Assembly: GCA_039090855.1 (NCBI GenBank)
Contig: CM076996.1
Location: 51,054,469-51,118,468, forward strand
Origin: Macrothele yani
Taxonomy: Eukaryota > Arthropoda > Arachnida > Araneae > Macrothelidae
Direction: 5' to 3'
Length of the DNA stretch: 64,000 nucleotides
The position numbers and the translations under genes are program-made. The notes beneath the pieces were generated by a model, which did not search any database, was not told where the DNA came from, and was given only the letters and a program-made list of their open reading frames with translations. This document shows, piece after piece, positions 57,241-64,000 of the stretch. Numbering within the stretch: the first letter of the stretch is position 1; each line of letters opens with the position of its first letter.

Positions 57241-57343
57241 CTATCCTCTGTTGTTGTTAAGTGTTGCATATGACTATATTTTGACAAAATTCTGACTGAA
57301 AAGTGAATTTCTGCTGCACGCAGTTACTGATATAGGAATTAGG

Positions 57344-57736
57344 ATGGAAGAAGCTTCCTTTTCTTCAATAATGTACTTGGCAAATATTTTCCCAGCTGCT
57401 GTTGTTAGTGACAGTGATCTAGACAAGTTGGAATTGGAGTTTGCTTTATGTCAAATTGATGAATTGGAAAAAGGTGTTTCGAATAGTCCTACAATTGATA
57501 CCTTATTGTCAGACATTTTGAAAATGACTGGTGCAATTGGTGCTAAAAAGTATGAAGTCTTACCACACCTGATACATGCTATTCTTGTTGTGCCACACAG
57601 TAATGCAACTGTGGAAAGAATTTTTAGCTTTGTCCGTAAGAGTCAAACAGAATTTAGGCCAAACCTAGCCACTGAAACTTTAGGGGCATTGTTGGCCTTA
57701 AAAGTGAAAAAAATCCTGCTAACTACTGGGCAATAA
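57344..57736 (+). pseudogene. hAT transposase C-terminal frame
   Basis: An open frame of 130 residues from ATG 57344. The C-terminal half reads VLPHLIHAILVVPHSNATVE, RIFSFVRKSQTEFRPNLATE and LGALLALKVKK, the hAT-C dimerisation domain. The N-terminal and DDE core of the transposase are absent. It is the coding remnant of the 49324-57903 element. Confidence 0.6.
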
Positions 57737-57911
57737 TTTAGATAGCTTTTTAGTAAAAGAATAACATTTCTGCATTTGTACCAATATTTGATTTAATTTA
57801 CCTGCCAGGTCTGCCAAAATGCATTTATATGTCCTGAAATTATCCTGAAATTTAAGAAAAATTGTGTCCTGAATTTTTTTTTTTTTTTATCACTCCTAAC
57901 CCTGTTTATGT

Positions 57912-58190
57912 CTTTCTTTTTCATTAGCAAATTTGTCTATGACATCTTCATAGTCTAATTTTACAGTTAAATCATTTTCAGTGGCAAGCGCAGCAAGATA
58001 GACAAAGCATTGTTGGATTTGAGATGAACGTAAATAATTTTTAACTCTCCCAAGTGCTGAAAAGAACCTTTCAGCTGAGCAGTTTGTAGCAGGAGTACAT
58101 AAATAAATCTTCAAAGTAATGGTAACATTGGGATAAAAGTCTAAAAGATTTAATAATCTAAAGCAACTTTTATGGGAATTTTACTAGGAA
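57912..58190 (-). pseudogene. C-terminus of the DUF4371-type hAT transposase
   Basis: The minus strand reads LLDFYPNVTITLKIYLCTPA, TNCSAERFFSALGRVKNYLR and LDYEDVIDKFANEKERH. This is the dimerisation domain with the (N)CSAERFFS and DY-DVI-KFA signatures. It continues the gene segment at 59379-60460 across the Penelope-like insertion. Confidence 0.7.
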
Positions 58191-58211
58191 ATTTTTTCAT
58201 TAATAGCAAAT

Positions 58212-58240
58212 TTTCGGAGAAAACTCTTCTCCTTCTTCAG
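58212..58240 (-). ncRNA. Hammerhead-ribozyme-like core at the Penelope 3' side
   Basis: On the minus strand the order is CTGAAGA, a 6-bp hairpin GGAGAA/TTCTCC with loop GAGTT, then GAAA. It fits the hammerhead CUGANGA-stem II-GAAA core apart from one extra A before stem II. A short stem I (AGC with GCT) can be drawn. Penelope-like elements are known to carry minimal hammerheads. Activity is not implied. Confidence 0.45.
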
Positions 58241-58281
58241 GCTGTCTTGTTGTTGTCACTTTTTACTTGTCACTATCACGG

Positions 58282-58626
58282 TTATGGTTTACCTTGACGG
58301 TTTAGGTTATTTTTCAACAAATCCTGCCAGATGTTAGGCAGGGAAAATCCTTTGCAGTCATTGATGATGGAATTTTGATTTTTCTCAATCTCTATTCCTT
58401 CTTTCAGTTTTCTTTTTTGGAAATTGCTTTGGAAACTGATTACTTTAAGGGAATTCCAATCCATGCTGTGCCCAGTTTCTCTAACATGCCTATCTAATCC
58501 AGTCTTGTTGGAGCAATTTTTTATAGCTGCTTTATGCTCAGCTATACGAGTTTCTAGTCTGCGACCTGTTTCACCTATGTAAGATAGTCCACAACTACAA
58601 TTTACTTCATAAACTACTCCTTGCAT
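58282..58626 (-). pseudogene. Penelope-like GIY-YIG endonuclease domain
   Basis: The frame reads VVYEVNCSCGLSYIGETGRR, then TRIAEHKAAIKNC and TGLDRHVRETGHSMDWNSLK. The GLSYIG, Arg and Glu/His positions needed by GIY-YIG nucleases are present. It should be fused to the RT upstream; in this copy the two lie in separate frames. It is related to the remnant at 20.2-20.5 kb. Confidence 0.8.
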
Positions 58627-58720
58627 TTTTAAAATATCTTCTTCTCTTTGAACTATTTTAGGGAAAAAATTTTTAACTTTGTTCTCTAAACTTGGAGCTA
58701 GCCTAATATTGTATTTCTTA

Positions 58721-59362
58721 CTAATTCTCTTTTAAAGACTCAAATAAACCTTTGTGATAAGAAATTTTTCTAGTGAATTTTACTTGTTGCTTTTGTGGGT
58801 TCTTCGTACCATTAAAATTCAGAAGCTTCTCAATTTCTTCTTTAGGATAGTTATTTTCTTCAAGTATGACTTTAAGCTCTTCTTTATGGGCTTCTTTTTT
58901 ATCTGCAGTAGAAACTATTTTATTAATTTTTTCTAAAAACTGACTTGCTACATTTTTCTTAATAGAAACTGGATGATAGGAATTGAAATCCAGTAGTCTT
59001 TTAGTATTCATTGGTTTTTTATACCAACTAGTGAGGAATTTTTCATCTTCATAATAGATAGTAATATCTAAGAAGTTTATTCTTCTTTCTTTTTGACGTT
59101 CAATAGTGAACTTAAGGGAATCATCTAATTCATTGAATGAGTCTAGAATTCTTTCTGGAACAATTTCTGAGCTATCTATTATAAATAAGATGTCATCCAT
59201 GTATCTGCTATATAAGCAGAAGTATGTGGGTTGTACTAGTATCTTTTCTTCTAGTTTTCCCACATAATAGTTAGCTAAGAATGGGGAGAGTGGGGAGCCC
59301 ATAGCTAGCCCCGATTTTTGAATGAAAAAAGTTTTCCCAAATTGAAAGTAGTTGTTCTGCAA
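58721..59362 (-). pseudogene. Penelope-like reverse transcriptase (partial)
   Basis: The frame reads KSGLAMGSPLSPFLANYYVG, CLYSRYMDDILFIID (catalytic YMDD intact), RRINFLDITIYYEDEKFLTS, WYKKPMNTKRLLDFNSYHP and a Lys/Glu-rich linker. These are the RT fingers-to-thumb segments of Penelope-like elements. The N-terminal RT part is missing. A stop ends the frame at 58721 before the endonuclease. Confidence 0.8.
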
Positions 59363-59378
59363 AGAGAAAGTAAGTATT

Positions 59379-60460
59379 TCAAAAATTCCTACTAATATGT
59401 AGAAGTTTGTGTAAAAGTGGTAATGATAGGCTATTATGTCCTTCTAAGAGAAAACTTTTCAGATGGATACATTGTGTTCCAAATGTTTCTTCTATATCTG
59501 ATGAGTAAATCTGTTGCAATTTGTCAGCTGATTTGTGAATTTCATCAGGATTAGTTTCTGTGAAATTTGACAAAGATGAGAATCTTTCAGAAAATTTGTT
59601 GTAAACAGATATTCGGATTTTAAATTCTGTTGACAATTTGTGCAATATCTCCATATAACTGGTCTGCTGGATACAATTTACATCATTTTCATTGTCTGGT
59701 TCAGATTCAGACTCATCAAAGAACCTCTTACACTTTCTAATTCGTTTAGGCCTACTTTCATCTGTTTCTACTGCTTGTTGAATGTTTGGATTTTTTTTTC
59801 TCCAATGCTTTTATAAACACCAAATGACAGTTTCATTTCATTCAGAAAGGTAATGACTGAGTTATACAACTTGACCACAGTACAGACATCAATTTCTTCA
59901 TACTGTAATTTTTCCTTCTTGAAGCACTGAATCTTTCCAGAATAGCTCCCCAAACTGCAACCATGAAAGTAATTTCAAAAGAGTATAGTTTTTTTTCAAA
60001 ATTCCCTTTGTCTCTTATCCAGTGACTGATTTCTCATCTTCATCTTCTTTTATACATTTTAGGACTTTAATAATGGTTTCAAAATCACGGTTTAGACTTT
60101 TACATGCCTCTTCTTGTGCAGACCATCTTGTTCCAGAAAGTGTTTTAAGAGAAATGTTTCTTGATTTGAGAAAGGACTCTAAAAGCTTCCAACAATGAGT
60201 TGATCCTAAGAAAAAAGTTTACAGATTTTGTAGCACCTCAAAAAAAAAAAAAAAAAAAAGGAAAAGAAAAAAGGTTGCAGCGCTCTATCCCACTAAATTA
60301 AGAGAGTGGACTGAACACATTATGAAAAATGCTAATGAATTAGCCTTTTTGATCTTTTTCTTGCAGGCTAGAATTTATTCCTGACATAGCAGCAGCATTG
60401 TCATATGTTTGGCCTCGACATTTACTTATGTCTAGCTCATGAGTTGAAAGTAGTCACAGC
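59379..60460 (-). pseudogene. DUF4371-type hAT transposase, middle part
   Basis: The minus strand gives the signature SKCRGQTYDNAAAMSGINSS near 60440-60375, then THCWKLLESFLKSRNISLKT and LSGTRWSAQEEACKSLNRDF at about 60200-60080. It later gives KLYNSVITFLNEMKLSFGVY and SADKLQQIYSSDIEETFG near 59900-59490. Stops and shifts are present, including a poly-A interruption at 60240. This family is known as TTF/ZMYM-like hAT. Confidence 0.7.
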
Positions 60461-60512
60461 ATTAGCCATAGCTCTTTACCAGTATTTTTAAAGAACTGTG
60501 AAAAGCTTTCTA

Positions 60513-61470
60513 TCACAGCACCTTCACACTTGTGCGTCGGGGCTTCTTTTCAAAAAGGTGAAACTCACATAGTTCTTGTCCTTCCAGCGTTATCCGCAAT
60601 AGATGGTTCAAAGCATCAGAATTCATCTGATTACGGAAATCTGTCTTGATTCTTTTCATCACAGAAAAGACTCTTTCCACCTTAGCACTGGATACGGGCA
60701 ATAATCTCATGATATTTATCATGTGGTTTAGATTTGGGAATTCATTTGCATACTTTTCTTTCAGACATTTCCATAACTGTTGCCTTGACAGATGTTGCAG
60801 ATTTCTTAACCAAATGGTTTTAAAATAATCCCAGTCCTCTTGAATTTTATCATTGTCAATGTTGTTGGCAGTCAACAACTCACTGAAATGTTCAGTTAAT
60901 ACAGTAATTAGATCATCACCAAGATTTGCAAGAGTAGATTTGTCTGTTGGCCAAAGCTTAGCTTCTAACAGCTTGGCAGCATTAAAAACCTGATTTTCGT
61001 GCAAGTCACCAAGCCGGGTATGCACATACTGATGAATATGATTTAAAAGATATTCACAATTTCCATAGAATACATCTGCTGTCAAATTACAGCTCAGTTC
61101 AATGCCACAAAATTCTACAGTTGGCACTGAATCACAGTAACTGGAATCACACACTGATACGTTTGCTAAGTCTTGTAAAATTTTGAACAGGTCAGCCGAA
61201 AACTTTCTTTTCTACATAATTTCGATAGAATCATAGAATTTTTCTAATGTGTTCAAAATAAAAGGTACATCCACATCATCCAACTGGAGAGACAGAGATA
61301 ATTTTGACAAATAATATAAAATGTTGCAAAGCAACAGCAGCCAAGTTACAAATTTGATGGACTTAATTTTTCTCAAAATGCCTGTAATCTTGGCTTTTTC
61401 TCCTTTGCTTGATGGATCTGCAACCATATTTTCTAGTTGTTGTACAATAACAAGCGGGCTGTCGTAGTGA
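60513..61470 (-). pseudogene. ZNF862-like hAT transposase C-terminal half
   Basis: The minus strand reads SPLVIVQQLENM, ITGILRKIKSIKFVTWLLLL and LSLSLQLDDVDVPFILNTLE. After a stop near 61212 it continues into VFNAAKLLEAKLWPTDKSTL and the dimerisation region NHMINIMRLLPVSSAKVERV FSVMKRIKTDFRNQ. The order matches ZNF862/KIAA1586-like hAT proteins. The N-terminal zinc finger part is missing, and the right edge is cut by the LINE beginning near 61460. Confidence 0.6.
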
Positions 61471-64000
61471 GCGATGGGATTGCCTCCTCGAGGCGCTCCG
61501 TGGTAACACTGGCACACACAACAGCAACTAGGGCCTCTGTGAATCTTGGAGAGGTGCAAGCTAGTTCTGTGTGACATTGGCGAAAAGACCCCAACTCACT
61601 GGGTTTTGTTCCAGAATCCTTAGGTTGAATGACCAACTGGAACCCTCAGCTGTGGGCTAATCCCTCACACTGATGTACTTACCTGATTAAAAAGACAAAA
61701 AGAAATATTAAGAATGACTCAAGTGTGGGACATGGTGGACCTACCACACTTCAGAAGGATGGTCCACCACGGAATCGACCTGGACTTTCTAAACGGCGTA
61801 TGAGAAAGAGATCTCGGCTGAGTGAATGTAAGATTGGTGTATGGAATACTGGAGGTATAAATGGCAAGATGAGTGAGGTGATTGAGGAGATGAATAAGTA
61901 TAGACTGGATGTGCTGTGTGTAAGTGAAACCAAAAAGAAGGAAATTGGGGTAGAAGAAGTGAATGGCACGGTGAGTGTGTGGTCTGGAGTATTGGATAAT
62001 ATGAGAGGACAGGCTGGTGTAGGTGTGATTTTAAGTGAAAAGATGAAGAACAACTTGATGCACTATAGTTGCATAAGTGAGAGAATTCTCTGGATTCGTT
62101 TGAAAGTGAAACTTCAGAGAATTGTAATTATTGTAGTGTATGCTCCTTGTGACTCGGAACCTTCTGATAAGAAAGAAGATTTCTGGAATGAGCTAAAAGC
62201 TGTTTTGAGCCAGTTTGGTGCTAAAGAAAAAGTTATAATAGCAGGGGATTTCAATGCTAGAGTAGGTGTGCAGAATGCAATTTCTGACAATGTTCTGGGT
62301 AAGTTTAATGACCCTTGTGTGAATGATAATGGTGAAAGATTAATTGAACTCTGCATTGAGAATGGTTTGTGTGTATCTAATACATTTTTCAACCACAAGT
62401 ATATCCACACATATACTTAGGAAAATCGTACTCTTGGTCAAAAGAGTGTGATAGATTTTGTTGTCTACGATCAGCATTTGAAAGACTTAGTTGTTGACTC
62501 CCGTGTGATGAGAGGTGCGGATGTTGGTTCTGATCATTACTTGGTAGTGTCACGAGTGAAACTTAATGTTGGTTGGAGGAAAAGGAATAGGAAGAGACCC
62601 AGGATAGAAAGAATAAAGGTTGATAGACTTCTTGAAGATCATCAGCGGTATTCTGACTTACTCAGAGAACGACTGAAGGATCTGAAGTCTGGTGAGAGGG
62701 ATGTAGAAAAGAAGTGGGAATGTTTTAAGAACTGTGTTGTCACTGCTGCTAAAGAGGTCTGTGGCACCACAATAGTGGGTAACAATAAAGGTGATGCTTG
62801 GTGGAATAGTGAGATTGATGAGGCAGTAAAGAAAAAGAAGGAAGCCTATTTGGGGATATTACCAGATAGAGTTTCTGTGGATGAATATCGCTGTAAGAAG
62901 CGTGAAGCTGCTAAGCTGGTTCGCCACAGTAAGGCAAAAGATAGGAAAGAGAAAGTGGAAAGGCATGAACTGGCTTTTTGGAAAGATAGAAAGTCCTTCT
63001 GGAAGTACATGAGACTCAGGAGAAATAGGGGAAACAAAGTTGTAAGTTGTGTGAAGAATGAGATTGGGGAAATGATATGGGAGCCCAATGAGTTAAGTGA
63101 CAGATGGGGTGAATACTTCTGTGAGTTATTAGATCAGGAAACCAAAAATGATTCTGAGACAGACGCAGATGATGTCACAATGAGGGATGAAAGCACAGGA
63201 GGGATCTCAAGAGAAGAAGTGTGTAAAGCTCTAAAATCTCTTCAGAATGGTAAGGCTCCAGGAGTTGATGGCATAACTGCAGAGATGTTGAAGTATGGTG
63301 GTGAAACTATAATTGACTGGTTAACTGAAATTTGCCAGTTGTGCTGGGAGTTAGGGATGGTCCCTCGGGATTGGAAGGATGCTATTATTGTTCCCTTGTA
63401 TAAGGGAAAAGGTGATCAGACTGAATGCAAGAACTATCATGGTATTAGCCTACTGAGTGTGCCAGGGAAAGTGTTTGGTAAGGTTGTTATTGAAAAAGTA
63501 CGGGGTCTTACATCAGAGAAAGTGTGGGATGTTCAGAGTGGTTTTATGCCTGGTAAAGGCTGCACTAACCAGATTTTTGCATTACGCATGATGATTGAAA
63601 AGTATCTGGCTGTTGGGAAGAAAGTTTGTACTGCCTTTATAGATTTAGAGAAAGCTTACGACCGAGTGAATAGGACACTTTTGTGGAAGGTATTGAATGA
63701 ATATGGTGTTACTGGGAATCTACTTAATAGTGTAAAAGCCATGTATGCTGGTAGTAGAGCTTGTGTACGAGTGAATGGTGTTTTATCAAAATGGTTTTCC
63801 ATTGGTGCAGGAGTTAGACAAGGTTGTGTAATGTCACCATGGCTGTTTAATATATTTATGGATGCATGCATGCATGATGCCAAAATAGATAATAGTGGTT
63901 TATGTCTTGGTGATATCCGTGTGTGCAGATTGCTGTATGCTGATGACACTGTCCTGTTGGCAGAGAGCAAAAGTGAGTTGCAGAGTATGTTGACTCGGAT
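61460..64000 (+). mobile_element. Non-LTR retrotransposon, nearly open, runs off the window
   Basis: The 5' leader occupies about 61460-61800 and one long frame follows. It is related to the split LINE at 9.5-18.7 kb (for example FWKYMRLRRN, KYGGETIIDWLTEI, GVRQGCVMSPWLFNIFMD). The 5' edge is inferred from where hAT coding ends, with no TSD available. The 3' end is outside the window. Confidence 0.75.
61725..64000 (+). pseudogene. Endonuclease-RT ORF with a single nonsense codon (partial)
   Basis: The frame is open from before 61725; the first ATG in it is 61800. The endonuclease has WNTGGINGK, LCVSETK, IIAGDFNARVG and, after the stop, VGSDHYLVVSR. The only stop before the window end is TAG at 62418-62420, where relatives have Trp in a YTW motif (TGG to TAG). 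The RT has GKAPGVDGITAEM, ISLLSVPGKVFGK, CTAFIDLEKAYDRV and LLYADDTVLLAE, all catalytic residues kept. About 759 codons are read. The C-terminal tail lies beyond 64000. Confidence 0.8.

Larger units (their letters stand above)
49324..57903 (+). mobile_element. hAT transposon (second layer) with arrays inside
   Basis: It starts AGGGGTTGGAGT and ends in ACTCCTAACCCT, inverse ends. The flanks GTTTATGC (49316-49323) and GTTTATGT (57904-57911) are an 8-bp duplication, 7 of 8. Both ends carry tcctgaaat repeats. It holds an array (49800-50158, 56210-57240), a hAT C-terminal frame (57344-57736), an I-clade LINE and a 158-bp hammerhead-like insertion. Without insertions it is about 2.4 kb. Confidence 0.6.
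58190..59376 (-). mobile_element. Penelope-like element, 5'-truncated
   Basis: RT and GIY-YIG domains are in the order typical of Penelope-like elements, on the minus strand, inserted into the hAT transposase gene. A tract before the RT (tttctctttgcag) resembles a splice acceptor; introns are known in this class. A hammerhead-like core lies downstream of the gene at 58212-58240. Confidence 0.7.
49126..60460 (-). mobile_element. DUF4371-type hAT, host of three later insertions
   Basis: The 3' terminus on the minus strand is the complement of CAGGGCCAAATTTAAC at 49126. The 3' UTR runs to 49315 and resumes at 57912, where transposase coding begins on the minus strand. The gap is a second hAT (49324-57903). 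A Penelope-like element sits at about 58190-59376. The 5' end on the right was not found and abuts another hAT fragment at about 60500. Confidence 0.55.

Overview
This is a piece of animal nuclear DNA, most likely from an arthropod or another invertebrate. It is AT-rich and packed with transposable elements (TEs), with one host gene showing through. Two short plus-strand exons (24148-24195 and 46865-47035) encode contiguous parts of a bacterial-type, probably mitochondrial, glutamyl-tRNA synthetase (EARS2). They join in phase 0 across an intron of 22,669 bp. No other exon of the gene is visible, so the introns on both sides probably also reach the window edges. No rRNA gene, intact tRNA gene, CRISPR array or bacterial gene was seen.

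Layout. 0-4 kb: a tRNA-derived SINE, a degraded hAT with an 8-bp target-site duplication (TSD), and a LINE tail. 4-7.3 kb: an RTE-type LINE on the minus strand. 7.6-8.9 kb: an inverted copy of an array repeat carrying CTCF-like boxes. 9.5-18.7 kb: a minus-strand LINE broken by a 6.9-kb Tx1/L1-like LINE (itself holding a SINE) and by a second SINE. 18.7-23.9 kb: hAT remnants, minisatellites, a Penelope remnant and the main CTCF-like array. 24.5-29.4 kb: a Tc1, then a Tc1 filled with a mariner, a tRNA-like composite and a SINE. 29.4-33.6 kb: a reverse transcriptase fragment, another array and a mariner. 33.8-42 kb: a Ginger-like element holding a Tc1, a SINE hairpin, a Tc1, and a hAT split by a 2.26-kb foldback. 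42.6-46.7 kb: a hAT-like element with a second CTCF-like array and a Tc1. 49.1-61.5 kb: hATs nested in one another, with a full-length I-clade LINE and a Penelope-like element. 61.5-64 kb: a nearly open LINE running off the window.

Almost every TE gene is broken by stops, frameshifts or lost catalytic residues. The least damaged are the I-clade LINE (perfect 11-bp TSD, one frameshift per ORF) and the terminal LINE (one nonsense codon in about 760 codons). The tRNA SINE family has long, near-perfect TSDs. The signals most worth following are the arrays with a period near 150 bp whose conserved box resembles the CTCF core motif, a 158-bp insertion with a 16-bp TSD and a hammerhead-ribozyme-like core, and the large foldback with a 15-bp TSD. 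Assignments rest on reading translations and repeats by eye; family and clade names are recognition from memory, not search results.
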